DNA of 64,000 nucleotides from JANRIC01 sp033765345 (GCA_033765345.1 JANRIC010000064.1:1-64000), one strand, 5' to 3'. Counted from the first letter of the stretch, positions 17,253 through 27,108 are shown. Notes: a model not told the origin generated them from the letters alone. Numbers and translations: made by a program.

Positions 17253-19199
17253 ATGAACACAATATTACAAAAAATGGCAGGCTGCTTATGGCTATGCCTT
17301 AGCCTATGTCAGGCAGGAATGGCACAATATTATCCTGCACCGATGAAATGGGGTAAAATCTCTGATCAAGAACTCGCCTTGAAGGAATGTGCGTATGAAA
17401 AAGATGCCAAAGCCGTTATTTTATGTGATTATGGCAAATTAGAAATATTGCCTGGTCAGCCAATTAATATCAAACACCATAAAAGAATCAAAATCCTGAA
17501 AGATGCAGGTTTGGATCTGGCAGATATTACCCTGACCTACTACCACAAAAATAATTTTGAAAAAATCTCAGGTATTCGTGCCCAAACGCTTAATCAAGAC
17601 CCTAGCGGTAAAACGATCGATGAGAAGGTAGAATCCAAACAAATATTTGAGACCAAAGTAGATGAATACTTTACCGAAGTTCGTTTTACCTTCCCCAATG
17701 TAAAAGTAGGCTCTATCATCGAGTTTGATTATACCCTGACCACCGAAAGTTATTACTTTCTGGAAGCTTGGGTCTTTCAAGATGAAATCCCGACCATGTA
17801 CAGCGAATTTACAGGGGTTATTACCGACCAGCTTACTTATGATATACTCTATCAGGGCAAAAGGCTCTTTACAAAATACCAGAAAAATGCTGATGGTGGC
17901 AATCGTTGGATTCTGGAAAACCTACCCTCCCTCAAAGACGAACCTTTTGTGTGGAATTACTGGGACTATGCCGAAAAAATCCGCTTCCAGCTTGCTGGTT
18001 ATAAAAAATACGTAAGTGGAAGTGTAGAATATCAAAAAGTCATCACCGACTGGAGCGGAATCATGACTGATATTTTGGAACGTGAATCTGTAATGACTTT
18101 CCTGAGTAAATCAGGAGTTGCCAGTAATATCGTGGCTGAACTAAATCTAAACGGGAAAACTAATCAAGAGAAAGTAAAAGCCATTTACGACTACGTGAAT
18201 CAGAATCTTAGCTGGGATGGCGTGTTTAGAATTACTCCTTCCAAAAATCCAAAAGAATTGTTGGATTCCAAAAGCGGTAGCAGCTCGGATTTGAACTTCA
18301 TGATGTTATTACTGCTGGATGAAGCCAAAATCGAAGCCTACCCAGCATTAATCAGCACCAAAAAACACGGGCTGCCCTTGAAAAAGTTTGCCTTTTTGAA
18401 TCAGTTTAATCATTTAATCTGCGCCGTAAATCTGGATAATAAAATCACATTCCTGGACGCCAGAGCTGCTTTTCACCCCTATAATCTCCTCGATAGAATG
18501 GACCTCAATCAAGCAGCTTTTGTACTGGACAAAAAAAATCCGCGTTGGGTGGATATTACTCCGCCTGTAAACAACAGCCGCACCGTGTACATCAATCAGG
18601 ATTTAAGAAAAACCGAAGAATCAGATTTACAAGGCACGATCTCTTTTAAATATGACGGATACTATGCCGTAAGCCAAAGAAAAAAACTGTCCGAAAATGG
18701 TAAGGATGAATTCATCAAGACTGAACTAAACTTTGATGGCTTGAGCCTTGATAAAATTCAATTGAACGACGTCGAGAATCTCGAGCAACCGTTTATGATC
18801 GAAGCCGACCTGAAAGGCAGCCAGCCTTTTGATGAAGATATGGTTTATTACAATCCAATTTATGTCAACTTCTACGAAGAAAACTTCTTAAAATCAGACA
18901 AACGGCTTTTTCCCGTAGATTTTCTACATCCCGACCGAGATACGTATGTGCTGAATCTTTCACTGCCGGAGAATTACGAAGTGGTCGAGCTGCCCAAAGA
19001 TGCACAAATCAAACTGCCCAATGAGGGGGGGACCTATTTATTTTCTATCAAAATCGTAGGAAATACCCTCCAAATCACGAGCCGGGTAACCATCAATAAG
19101 GCTAGTTTTATGGTAGAAGAATACCCTTATCTCAAAGAATTCTTTGACCTCATCCGTACCAAACACGCCGAACAAATTGTATTAAAGAAAAAAGCCTAG
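17253..19199 (+). CDS. DUF3857 transglutaminase-like protein, degenerate triad
   Basis: A 648-residue secreted protein (signal cleaved near GMAQ, residue 25). Domain order is as in its neighbours: DUF3857, transglutaminase-like core, C-terminal beta domain. In the core the Cys position is Ser (SGSSSDLNFMM) while the His (FNHLICAVN) and Asp (FLDARAAFHP) remain. It is close to the next gene throughout (shared WGKIS/VxxxELALKEC start and HAEQIVLKKK end), so these two are recent duplicates. Probably a binding or scaffold protein rather than a transglutaminase; this is inferred only from the missing Cys. Confidence 0.82.
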   Translation: MNTILQKMAGCLWLCLSLCQAGMAQYYPAPMKWGKISDQELALKECAYEKDAKAVILCDYGKLEILPGQPINIKHHKRIKILKDAGLDLADITLTYYHKNNFEKISGIRAQTLNQDPSGKTIDEKVESKQIFETKVDEYFTEVRFTFPNVKVGSIIEFDYTLTTESYYFLEAWVFQDEIPTMYSEFTGVITDQLTYDILYQGKRLFTKYQKNADGGNRWILENLPSLKDEPFVWNYWDYAEKIRFQLAGYKKYVSGSVEYQKVITDWSGIMTDILERESVMTFLSKSGVASNIVAELNLNGKTNQEKVKAIYDYVNQNLSWDGVFRITPSKNPKELLDSKSGSSSDLNFMMLLLLDEAKIEAYPALISTKKHGLPLKKFAFLNQFNHLICAVNLDNKITFLDARAAFHPYNLLDRMDLNQAAFVLDKKNPRWVDITPPVNNSRTVYINQDLRKTEESDLQGTISFKYDGYYAVSQRKKLSENGKDEFIKTELNFDGLSLDKIQLNDVENLEQPFMIEADLKGSQPFDEDMVYYNPIYVNFYEENFLKSDKRLFPVDFLHPDRDTYVLNLSLPENYEVVELPKDAQIKLPNEGGTYLFSIKIVGNTLQITSRVTINKASFMVEEYPYLKEFFDLIRTKHAEQIVLKKKA

Positions 19200-19270
19200 C
19201 AAGGCAAGGAATAAGAGGAGGAATTCACCAACCAAGCCCTTATTCCTACTTCCTAAAATAGATACAAGAT

Positions 19271-21220
19271 ATGAACACATTGCTCCAAAAAATCGCTGTT
19301 ACAATTTTAATAAGTCTTTTTTTAAGTGAACTCCCAAAGGCTCAGAATCCCAATACCCCCATTCATTGGGGCAAAGTCTCCCAAGAAGAACTGGCTCTAA
19401 AAGAATGCGTTTTTGAAAAAAATGCTGGTGCCGTGATTTTATGCGATTTCGGTGAATTAAGTGCTTTTACAGACGAACCCGTAAAACTCAAAAGGCATAA
19501 AAGAATCAAAATTCTCACCGAAGATGGTACCTCAGCCGCAGACGTGAAGATTCCTTTTTATACTAAAAATAATTTTGAAATGGTTCTTGACCTACAAGCG
19601 CAAACCATTCAGGCAGATGAAAGCGGAAATCTTACCTTCACAGCCGTCGAGAAAAACCAAATCTTTAGAAATAATATTGATAAATCCTGGAGCGAAATCA
19701 TCTTTACCTTTCCCAATGCAAAAGTCGGTGCCATTCTAGAAATGGAATACACTTTCATATCTCAAGACTTTTATCATCTGACTCCCTGGTATTTTCAAGC
19801 AGAAATACCCACCTTACACAGCGAACTTACGATCGATGTGGCCAGCACACGCACCTACAATGCCGTAGTTTATGGCACAAAACTTCAAATGGAGGCCGCT
19901 AATAATAAAAATGCTGGGCGTTGGATTCTGAAAGATGTCCCTTCTTTACAAGACGAACCATTCGTCTGGAACTATAACGATTATGCCGAAAACATTGAAT
20001 TTCAGCTCTCTAGCCAATCCAGCTTAGTTCTTACCAGCACCCAGATCGCTTTTAAAGATGTGACCATTGATTGGGATATGCTCTCAAAAAACTTCTTAAA
20101 AAATGAAGAAATAGAAAAATATATCAGTAAACATCAGGTGGCTGAAAAAATCGTAGAAAAGCTCAATCTCAAAGGTAAACCGAATGAAGAGAAAATTAAA
20201 ACCCTTTTTCATTATGTAAATCAAAACTTTCAATGGAATAACGAAATCCGACTATTCCCCGAACAAACACTCAAAGAACTACTCGACTCCAAACAAGGCA
20301 ACAGTGCCGAGCTAAATCTACTATTGATCTTGCTTCTCAGAGAATTTGGCATTCCCACCTATCCTGCACTCATTAGCACCAAAGATAGAGGAAAACCCTC
20401 CCGAGATATTGTATCCATGCGTCAGTTCAATAACCTCGTTTGTATTGTCAAGCTCAAAGATAAATCCCTTTTAATGGATGCCAGAGCAGATTATCATCCT
20501 TATTTCCTGCCTGAAAAGTTAGACCTAAACGAAGATGTTTTTGTACTCGATGAATTCAAAGCCCATTGGATGAAGATCAACCCACCCCTCACTAGCAGCC
20601 GTACCGTCTATATCAATCTGGATATGACCGAAAACGGCTCCGAGGAAAAGTCAGGAGATATTTCTCTTCGTTTGGACGGCTACCACGCCGTAGCCATGCG
20701 TGAAGAAATCGCACAAAAAGGACAGGAAGACTTTATCAAAGAACGACAATATTCTGAGCAAATAAAACTTCTCCATACCAGCATTGATCATCTGGACAAT
20801 CTGTATGAATCGCTGGTCATCAAATCCGATTTTAAAGACCTCAACGAATGGCAAGACAGCCTGCTCTATTTTAATCCTTTTTATGTCAATTTTTATGAAG
20901 AAAATTTATTAAAAGCGGATAAAAGATTTTTCCCTGTCGATTTTACCTTTCCTGATAAAGACTATTTTGTGGTGAGAATCACTCTACCAACTGATTATCA
21001 GGTGATTGAAATACCAAAAGATCTACAGATCAAATTACCCAATGGCGGTGGTACGTATGTATATTCCGTAACCCAACAAGAAAATATCCTCCAAATCACC
21101 AGCCGGGTAATCCTCAATAAGGCTTTGTATCTGGTAGATGAATACCCTTATCTTAAAGAGTTTTTTGATCAAATCCGCGAAAAACACGCCGAACAAATTG
21201 TATTAAAGAAAAAAAATTAA
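19271..21220 (+). CDS. DUF3857 transglutaminase-like protein, degenerate triad
   Basis: A 649-residue secreted paralogue of the preceding gene, 71 bp downstream of it. The signal peptide is likely cut near PKAQ (residue 25). In the transglutaminase-like core the Cys position is Ser (QGNSAELNLLL) and the His position is Asn (FNNLVCIVK), with the Asp kept (LMDARADYHP). It therefore lacks two of three triad residues. The palindrome at 21252-21284 follows the stop codon and may end the transcript. Confidence 0.82.
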   Translation: MNTLLQKIAVTILISLFLSELPKAQNPNTPIHWGKVSQEELALKECVFEKNAGAVILCDFGELSAFTDEPVKLKRHKRIKILTEDGTSAADVKIPFYTKNNFEMVLDLQAQTIQADESGNLTFTAVEKNQIFRNNIDKSWSEIIFTFPNAKVGAILEMEYTFISQDFYHLTPWYFQAEIPTLHSELTIDVASTRTYNAVVYGTKLQMEAANNKNAGRWILKDVPSLQDEPFVWNYNDYAENIEFQLSSQSSLVLTSTQIAFKDVTIDWDMLSKNFLKNEEIEKYISKHQVAEKIVEKLNLKGKPNEEKIKTLFHYVNQNFQWNNEIRLFPEQTLKELLDSKQGNSAELNLLLILLLREFGIPTYPALISTKDRGKPSRDIVSMRQFNNLVCIVKLKDKSLLMDARADYHPYFLPEKLDLNEDVFVLDEFKAHWMKINPPLTSSRTVYINLDMTENGSEEKSGDISLRLDGYHAVAMREEIAQKGQEDFIKERQYSEQIKLLHTSIDHLDNLYESLVIKSDFKDLNEWQDSLLYFNPFYVNFYEENLLKADKRFFPVDFTFPDKDYFVVRITLPTDYQVIEIPKDLQIKLPNGGGTYVYSVTQQENILQITSRVILNKALYLVDEYPYLKEFFDQIREKHAEQIVLKKKN

Positions 21221-21251
21221 AAAGCTCTTTATGATTTTACTATTCTATCCA

Positions 21252-21284
21252 AACGACGAGGTCGCTCAAAGCGACCTCGTCGTT
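21252..21284 (+). repeat. Dispersed 14-bp-stem palindrome, copy 1
   Basis: AACGACGAGGTCGC and its exact reverse complement flank a 5-base loop. The same element recurs at 62101-62133 with matching flanks (ATCCAA before, TTGCC and a T-rich run after). On this copy the stem is followed by TTGCCGTTTTAG, so it may also work as terminator for the DUF3857 gene on the plus strand. Confidence 0.85.
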
Positions 21285-21436
21285 GCCGTTTTAGTGAGTA
21301 AACACATTCGTTTCAAGTAATTTCAGAGCCAGGATGTGGCATGTTATCACATGCCGTAGTGAATAAACTAAACCTATGGACTACGGACAATGGACTATTG
21401 ACCTAATAGTAGGATCAACTATTGAGCAATTCCTAC

Positions 21437-22150
21437 CTAGCACCTGATCCGGGTATTAGGCAAAAGAGTCTTGATACGAATCAACTCTGAGTGGGAAAGT
21501 GGATTGGATTCAAGATTCAACAAGGTGAGTTTTTTTAAATTGCTTATTTCCGCAGGCAAACTTGTAATTTGATTAAAGCTTACATCCAAAACTTCCAGGT
21601 TTTGCAGATAAGAAATCTCCGGGGGTATTTCATAAATTAGATTGGAGCGGAGTGATAATATTCTGAGGCGATTGAGCATGCCCAGGTTTTCATCCAATTG
21701 GGTGATTCGGTTGTGGTTTATATTGAGTCGTTCCAACTTTTGAAGATAAATAATTTCTGAGGGGATCAGCTCCAAGCGGTTATATTCAAGATCGAGAATA
21801 CGCAATTTTTTCAGAAAAGCAATTTGGCGGGGTAAAGCAATCAATTGATTGTGCCGAAGCTCCATTTCTTCCAAATCCCGAAGCTCACCAATCTCAGGAG
21901 GTAAAATAGAAAAGGTCTCCCGATAAATGTATAGTTTTTTGAGAGAGCGAATCGCTTCTGTAAAGCCGTACTTCAGACAAAAAGCAATTTTATTTCCGTT
22001 GTTGGAAATCAAAGGATAAAAATGCTCATCTATCTGAAAATTACCCCCTTTTAAAATCTGAAAAGCCAGCTCATTGTGGGCTTTATCACTACTTTCCAAT
22101 AGGCGTTTGAGGTGCTCTATGGGATACAAGCCGTCGGACTGTGTGTTCAA
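21437..22150 (-). CDS. Leucine-rich repeat protein
   Basis: A 237-residue protein with no signal peptide. From about residue 75 it carries six or seven 23-residue LRRs of the type LxxLxxLxLxxNxLxxLPxEI (for example ILDLEYNRLELIPSEI and VLDVSFNQITSLPAEI). The N-terminal 70 residues are non-repeat and resemble no domain I know. LRRs of this kind mediate protein binding; no effector or kinase domain is attached. It is convergent with the DUF3857 cluster and divergent from the ECF sigma gene. Partner unknown. Confidence 0.85.
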   Translation of the reverse strand: MNTQSDGLYPIEHLKRLLESSDKAHNELAFQILKGGNFQIDEHFYPLISNNGNKIAFCLKYGFTEAIRSLKKLYIYRETFSILPPEIGELRDLEEMELRHNQLIALPRQIAFLKKLRILDLEYNRLELIPSEIIYLQKLERLNINHNRITQLDENLGMLNRLRILSLRSNLIYEIPPEISYLQNLEVLDVSFNQITSLPAEISNLKKLTLLNLESNPLSHSELIRIKTLLPNTRIRC

Positions 22151-22400
22151 TAATATAGGTTCAGTTTGATTTTTTATAAAAGATTCAATTTATAAAAAAT
22201 CATGATGGAAATCAAGTGGTTCAGAAAAAAATAAAAGATCGAAAAACTATATGATTTATACTTTGATTTATGTGCAGACTAAGTGCAGAGTCAAGTTTTC
22301 TTTTAAGAGATTAGCCTAAGACCATTAAATTTATGGTTATCGGATAATTTTTTTTCCCTGATTTAGGGGTAAGCCCTGTTTGACTTGTCATACAGATACC

Positions 22401-22973
22401 ATGAAAGATCTAAACGAAATAAAAATCATCAAAGGATGTTCTTCGGGCAACCCGAAATACCAGAAAATGCTCTATGAAAAATATTATGGCAAAATGTTAA
22501 ATATATGCCAACGCTACACCAGAGGGCAAGAAGAAGCCAAAGATATTTTGCAAGAGGGCTTTGTTAAGGTATTTAAAAACATTCAAAACTTCAAAGGCGA
22601 CGGGTCACTCGAGGGATGGATCCGACGGATTATGGTCAATACAGCCATTAATCATTTTCATAAGTTTAAAAAATACGAAGCCAATGACCCTATTCACGAC
22701 TGCTATCAAGAATTACCAGGCTCATCTTACGACCATGAATTTGCTTTACAAAATTTAGGCTATCAGGAAATCCTTAAGCTGATTCGTGAATTACCTTCTT
22801 CTTGTCAGACTGTTTTTAATTTACACGTGATTGAAGGGTATAATCATCGGGAGATTGCCGACCTGCTTAATATCAGCGAAGGAACTTCCAAATCTTACCT
22901 GGCGCGTGCCCGTGAAAAATTACAAAAAAGCCTCGGAATGCTCAAAGGTGAATTGAAAATGGCTTGGGCCTAG
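22401..22973 (+). CDS. ECF-type RNA polymerase sigma factor
   Basis: The ATG at 22401 (MKDLNEIKIIKGCSSG) is preferred over a TTG at 22380, giving about 190 residues. Region 2 includes EEAKDILQEGFVKVFKNIQNF and the W of LEGWIRRIMVNTAINHF; region 4 has the helix-turn-helix IEGYNHREIADLLNISEGTSKSYLARAREKL. It lacks regions 1 and 3, as ECF factors do. No anti-sigma gene is adjacent, so the inducing signal is not apparent. Confidence 0.9.
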   Translation: MKDLNEIKIIKGCSSGNPKYQKMLYEKYYGKMLNICQRYTRGQEEAKDILQEGFVKVFKNIQNFKGDGSLEGWIRRIMVNTAINHFHKFKKYEANDPIHDCYQELPGSSYDHEFALQNLGYQEILKLIRELPSSCQTVFNLHVIEGYNHREIADLLNISEGTSKSYLARAREKLQKSLGMLKGELKMAWA

Positions 22974-23149
22974 GGGTCAAAAGCTCCTTTTGTATTGCCC
23001 TTTGGCATTTATTCAATCAAGTATATGCAGGATTCACAAAGGTTTTCTTAGGCCTAAAAAGGCAATATGTGCCTCCACAGCTTTACGGGAGACTGTTCAA
23101 ATAAGCAAATCAGAGATTGAAATCACTTAATTTTTGATAAAATTTTTTG

Positions 23150-23157
23150 TAACTTTG
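23150..23157 (+). promoter_or_regulatory. Candidate -7 element before the Uma2 gene
   Basis: TAACTTTG fits TAnnTTTG and ends 23 bp before the ATG at 23181. A TTTG lies 13 bp upstream, shorter than the usual spacing. Confidence 0.4.
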
Positions 23158-23180
23158 GCAAGAATACAACAAAAAACAAT

Positions 23181-23765
23181 ATGCTTGAAAACATCATTTT
23201 AACCACCAAAGCGCTGGGAAACTTCTCGGATGATGAGTTTTACAATTTTTGTTTGGAAAATCCTGACTTAAAATTTGAAAGAACATCCAAAGGTCAAATT
23301 ATCATTATGCCAAATACAGGAGGAAATACAGGGAGAATTAATTCAGCAATTATTTTTCAACTTTATGGCTGGAATCTTAAAATGGAATTGGGAGAAGTTT
23401 TTGATTCCTCCACAGCTTTTCGCCTGCCAAACACCGCCGTTCGCTCTCCAGATGCTTCCTGGATCACAAAAAATCGCTGGGAGAGCCTGACCGAAAAACA
23501 GCAAAAGCAATTCCCTCCGCTATGCCCCGATTTTGTCATCGAGCTACGCTCTGAAACCGATAGCTGGGCTGATTTGGATAAAAAAATACAGGAAGAATGG
23601 CTTGTAAACGGCTGTCGCCTAGCTTGGCTGATCGATCCTTTGGAGCAAAAAGCCTATATTTATCGCCCTGAACAAACCGTAGAAGAAGTGAGCTCTTTTG
23701 ATCATATTTTAAAAGGTGAGCACGTACTGCCGGCATTTGAATTGAATTTGGAAAGTTTGAAGTGA
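23181..23765 (+). CDS. Uma2 family (DUF820) putative endonuclease
   Basis: A 194-residue protein of the Uma2/DUF820 family, a restriction-endonuclease fold very frequent in cyanobacteria and Bacteroidota. The core motifs are SPDASW (89-94) and PDFVIELRSETD (116-127), giving the PD...ExR/K style metal site, followed by a helix (KKIQEEWLVNGCRLAWLIDP) typical of the family. Biological role is unknown; a single copy stands between the sigma factor and trmH without other mobile genes. Confidence 0.88.
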   Translation: MLENIILTTKALGNFSDDEFYNFCLENPDLKFERTSKGQIIIMPNTGGNTGRINSAIIFQLYGWNLKMELGEVFDSSTAFRLPNTAVRSPDASWITKNRWESLTEKQQKQFPPLCPDFVIELRSETDSWADLDKKIQEEWLVNGCRLAWLIDPLEQKAYIYRPEQTVEEVSSFDHILKGEHVLPAFELNLESLK

Positions 23766-23805
23766 TTTACGCTGCCTAAATTCTATCAATATTTTTTGTG
23801 TGAGC

Positions 23806-24498
23806 ATGCAAAATCAAAAATTATGGGAGTACCTAGAGGGTTATCTCACCGAACATAAAAAAAACCTCTTTCGTCGGGTACTCGCAGATCGTACCAGGCA
23901 TTTTACGGTAGTCATTGAAGATATCTATCGCGAACACAATGCCGGCGCACTGGTCAGAACCTGTGATTGCTTTGGCATTCAGGATATTCATATCATAGAG
24001 CAGCACTACAGCTTTCACGTACTGCACAACATCGCCAAAGGCTCCGAACGCTGGCTGGATTATCACCTCTATCAGGAAGAAAACAAAAATAACACCCTCG
24101 ATTGTATTGCGTATCTCAAATCTCAAAACTATCAGATCGTCGCTACTACACCACATCTAAACGAATGCCTTCTCGAAGATTTTGACATTCGCCCCAAATC
24201 TGCCTTTTTTTTCGGTGGTGAAAAAGAAGGACTCTCACAGGAGGTCATCAAGCAGGCAGACGTATTTCTGAAGATTCCCGTTCTGGGTTTTACCGAAAGT
24301 TTTAATGTATCCGTAGCAGCAGCCATTATTTTGTATTCGCTCACCCAAAAGCTCCGCCAAAGAGATGATATTCCCTGGCAACTCACCCCCACCGAAGTCC
24401 TTGACAAAAAAATAGACTGGGCTATCAGCAGCATTCCCCACGGAGAAAAAATCAGAAATTATTATTTTGAGAAAATAGCCGGACAATCTGAGTTTTAA
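23806..24498 (+). CDS. trmH: tRNA (guanosine-2'-O-)-methyltransferase, SpoU/TrmH family
   Basis: About 230 residues (a GTG two codons upstream at 23800 is an alternative start). The three SpoU-class knot motifs are visible: NAGALVRTCDCFG (motif 1), FFFGGEKEGLS (motif 2) and LGFTESFNVSVAAAIILY (motif 3). The N-terminal helical part and C-terminal extension fit TrmH, which methylates G18 of tRNAs with S-adenosylmethionine. Other SpoU members modify rRNA, so the target is assigned by similarity of length and N-terminus (RRVLADRTRHFTVVIEDIYREHN) only. Confidence 0.82.
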   Translation: MQNQKLWEYLEGYLTEHKKNLFRRVLADRTRHFTVVIEDIYREHNAGALVRTCDCFGIQDIHIIEQHYSFHVLHNIAKGSERWLDYHLYQEENKNNTLDCIAYLKSQNYQIVATTPHLNECLLEDFDIRPKSAFFFGGEKEGLSQEVIKQADVFLKIPVLGFTESFNVSVAAAIILYSLTQKLRQRDDIPWQLTPTEVLDKKIDWAISSIPHGEKIRNYYFEKIAGQSEF

Positions 24499-24776
24499 TC
24501 TCCCTTACCCTTTAAAATAGATAAAAACAAGGACATGAAGTCGTATTTTGATAAAAACTCATGGATTTTTACGCCAATTTGTCATTTTCCGTGTATAAAT
24601 GTCACAAAGACATAAAAAAATACAATCTCCCAATCCTGGTATTTAAATTGCACATTCAAAATAAAGCCAATTACACTCAAAAAATGCAACAACACAAAGA
24701 GATGACAGATTTAGTCTTGCATTTCTTTCAAAACATACAGACAGAAGAAGCGTGAGCGATCTAAAAATATTGAATT

Positions 24777-25664
24777 ATGGACTATTATCAAACATTAGGA
24801 GTCAGTAGACAAGCTACCGACGATGAAATCAAGAAGGCTTATAAAAAGCTGGCACTTAAATATCATCCTGATAGAAACCCTGATAATCCTGAAGCAGAAA
24901 TAAAATTTAAGGAAATTTCGGAAGCTTATGAGATACTCAAAGATTCCCGAAAAAGAAAAGATTATGACCGTTTTGGGAATAATTGGAAATACGCCGATCA
25001 ATTTACCCAGAATGCCAAAAATAAAAAAACGCAATACTCCTATCAGGGAGATTTTGATGACTTTCTGGGAAAAGAAGCGTTTTCCAGCATTTTTGAAGAT
25101 GTACTGGGTGGCAATACGTACGGCGGTTTCGGTAAAAAACAGTGGACTTCCACACGCGGCTTCAAAGGACAAGACCTCGAGGCAAACACCGATATCAGCC
25201 TAGAAGAAGCTTACCTAGGTACTGAACGCACCATAGAACTTCCAGACAAAAAGCTGAGAATCAGCCTGAAACCTGGCATCCAACACGAACAAAAACTACG
25301 CATCAAGGATAAAGGACTTGCCGGACCTAAAGGACATCCCGGAGACCTCTTTATCAAAGTGAATGTCCTTAAGCATGCTTCTTTTGAGCGAAAAGGAGAC
25401 GACCTCTACACACAAACGACCATCGATGTGTTTACTGCCGTATTAGGTGGAAATGCAACCGTACCTCTATTGGACGGACAAATCCAGCTACCAATTCCCG
25501 AAGGAACAGATAGTGGCAAAATGCTCAGAATCAGAGGTAAAGGAATGCCCAAATATGACCAACCCGGAGAATTCGGCGACCTATATGTGAAAATTGAAAT
25601 CAGTGTTCCTAAAAAATTAAGCCCCGAACAAAAAAATTTATTTCAGCAATGGAAAAATAGCTAA
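24777..25664 (+). CDS. cbpA: DnaJ-class co-chaperone, CbpA type
   Basis: A 295-residue type II J-protein. The J domain occupies residues 1-65 with HPD at 30-32, followed by a Gly/Phe-containing linker and the two C-terminal beta-sandwich domains (about 120-290). The four CxxCxGxG zinc motifs of DnaJ are absent, which separates it from class I. It recruits and stimulates DnaK ATPase in the cytosol. It stands alone and no grpE or dnaK is near. Strong terminator-like hairpin downstream. Confidence 0.88.
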   Translation: MDYYQTLGVSRQATDDEIKKAYKKLALKYHPDRNPDNPEAEIKFKEISEAYEILKDSRKRKDYDRFGNNWKYADQFTQNAKNKKTQYSYQGDFDDFLGKEAFSSIFEDVLGGNTYGGFGKKQWTSTRGFKGQDLEANTDISLEEAYLGTERTIELPDKKLRISLKPGIQHEQKLRIKDKGLAGPKGHPGDLFIKVNVLKHASFERKGDDLYTQTTIDVFTAVLGGNATVPLLDGQIQLPIPEGTDSGKMLRIRGKGMPKYDQPGEFGDLYVKIEISVPKKLSPEQKNLFQQWKNS

Positions 25665-25715
25665 CTCAAGTGCTATTCCTTTATTTCTTCCCCAAAAAAT
25701 ATAAACAATCCTGTC

Positions 25716-25745
25716 AAACCTATCCGATCAAGGATAGGTTTTGCG
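25716..25745 (+). terminator. Hairpin terminator after the cbpA-like gene
   Basis: AAACCTATCC (25716-25725) and GGATAGGTTT (25732-25741) form a perfect 10-bp stem with a 6-nt loop; a moderate T-rich tail follows. Confidence 0.7.
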
Positions 25746-26006
25746 CTTTAATATGGAATAATAACTTTTTATATGTCTTTATGTTATTTTAATTGGAATA
25801 AATTATTTTAATTTAAATAATTTATCTATTTTACTTGGAATTAATTTTAGAAAGGATTATTTTTGAATGAAAATTTAGAAAAAACACAATTTTTTCTGAA
25901 AATTAAGGAAGTAAATTTAGCTATTTTTTACAAATCCACACGAATTATCGATCAAGGAAGTTTTTCCTATTTATGTGAAGGATTGTCCATTCTTCAACAA
26001 TTATTT

Positions 26007-26507
26007 ATGCCAAAAAATATGATTTATTATTGCAAATACCTAATTCTGGGAGGAGTTTTAGGTATACAGATGGGTGCTATGCCCATGAGAGAATACACTT
26101 TGGGGGGAGATACCAAAAAAACTTTGTTATACATATATAAAGGCACCATCAATCAAGCCTCTATCCGGGCGGAGTTGGAATATGACATTGAATTGGCCTG
26201 CCCCGTGATCAAGGGGCGTTTGTTTTATGATTCGCTCCCCGAAGAACCCTTTAAAGTAAAAGGAGGCTGTAGCTACCTCTTTTGCAATGGTCGTGATGAA
26301 GAGGAAAAAGAGGACAAACAGGACAAACAGGAAAAATACGGAGATATGATTCATCTCCTTTTATTACGCAGCAACAAAGTGCAGGCACAGGTTCAACTGT
26401 GCCCCAGCAACGAATCCGAATACATGAAATCTCTGCAAGGTTGGTTGTATTCTTCACAAAGATCTTATTACGTCACTTTGCAACTACAGCAGGTCATAGA
26501 AGAATAA
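26007..26507 (+). CDS. Unknown secreted protein
   Basis: The open frame starts at a TTG at 25863, but the first 48 residues lack secretory or domain character. The ATG at 26007 (or 26019) begins a hydrophobic segment (YLILGGVLGIQMGAMP) that looks like a signal peptide. The mature part of about 140 residues is beta-rich and has an acidic/lysine insert, DEEEKEDKQDKQEK, encoded by a short direct repeat (gacaaacag twice). I do not recognise the family. The next gene is convergent and only 4 bp away. The start and the secretion are inferred. Confidence 0.55.
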   Translation: MPKNMIYYCKYLILGGVLGIQMGAMPMREYTLGGDTKKTLLYIYKGTINQASIRAELEYDIELACPVIKGRLFYDSLPEEPFKVKGGCSYLFCNGRDEEEKEDKQDKQEKYGDMIHLLLLRSNKVQAQVQLCPSNESEYMKSLQGWLYSSQRSYYVTLQLQQVIEE

Positions 26508-26511
26508 GGCT

Positions 26512-27108
26512 TTATTTTAAAATGATGTTTTGCATAATTTGACGGGCTGTTTCCTGCCATAAATTTTGAATTTGCGCAGGGCAATTAAAGTTAAAAATAA
26601 GGATTTTTCCATCATGGACGGTGTACATCAAATAAGAATATTGCTTGACAGGAGTATTATTAAAAGTAATGGTTTTGTCTTCGTCTTTTACAAAACCCAC
26701 AAATTCAAGTACTGCAAAACTTCGCCCACGAATGGTTTCTACTTTATCCTGAATAAAACTAACCTCCGTGTGCATCGCCGCAATACTGGCTTTGTAAATC
26801 CCTTTGATGATTTCCAAGTCCTGGGCATTCCATTTGGCTTGTGTGAAGGCTTTCAAAGATTGATTTACAGATTCGTTTACCCCAAAATCTGCATTGCCGT
26901 CTTCACTGGTATAAATAGCTAAAGGAGGGCGATAAGCTCCATATTTGCGGGTATATATTTGGGAGTCCATGACCCTAAACTCTTCCGGCAAAGATATTTG
27001 TAGAAAATCATTGACTTTGATCTTGACAAGCTTGTTTTTGGGTGACTGAGCCTGGGTGCCGGCGCTTATCCATACGACCCAAAAGAGGATAGAAATTCTT
27101 AAAAGCAT
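26512..27108 (-). CDS. Unknown secreted protein, PsbP/DUF-like beta fold
   Basis: A 198-residue protein with a signal peptide (cut near GTQAQ, residue 21). The mature part alternates beta strands with a SLPEEF...start and a final helix (IQNLWQETARQIMQNIIL), an order seen in several small Bacteroidota periplasmic families resembling PsbP. No catalytic motif is visible. It lies 11 bp downstream of a small membrane-protein gene on the same strand, so the two may be cotranscribed. Function unknown. Confidence 0.65.
   Translation of the reverse strand: MLLRISILFWVVWISAGTQAQSPKNKLVKIKVNDFLQISLPEEFRVMDSQIYTRKYGAYRPPLAIYTSEDGNADFGVNESVNQSLKAFTQAKWNAQDLEIIKGIYKASIAAMHTEVSFIQDKVETIRGRSFAVLEFVGFVKDEDKTITFNNTPVKQYSYLMYTVHDGKILIFNFNCPAQIQNLWQETARQIMQNIILK

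Noticed and set aside
24561..24755. 64-residue frame before the cbpA-like gene
   Set aside because: No clear ribosome-binding site, composition unlike coding neighbours; could be a leader but there is no support.
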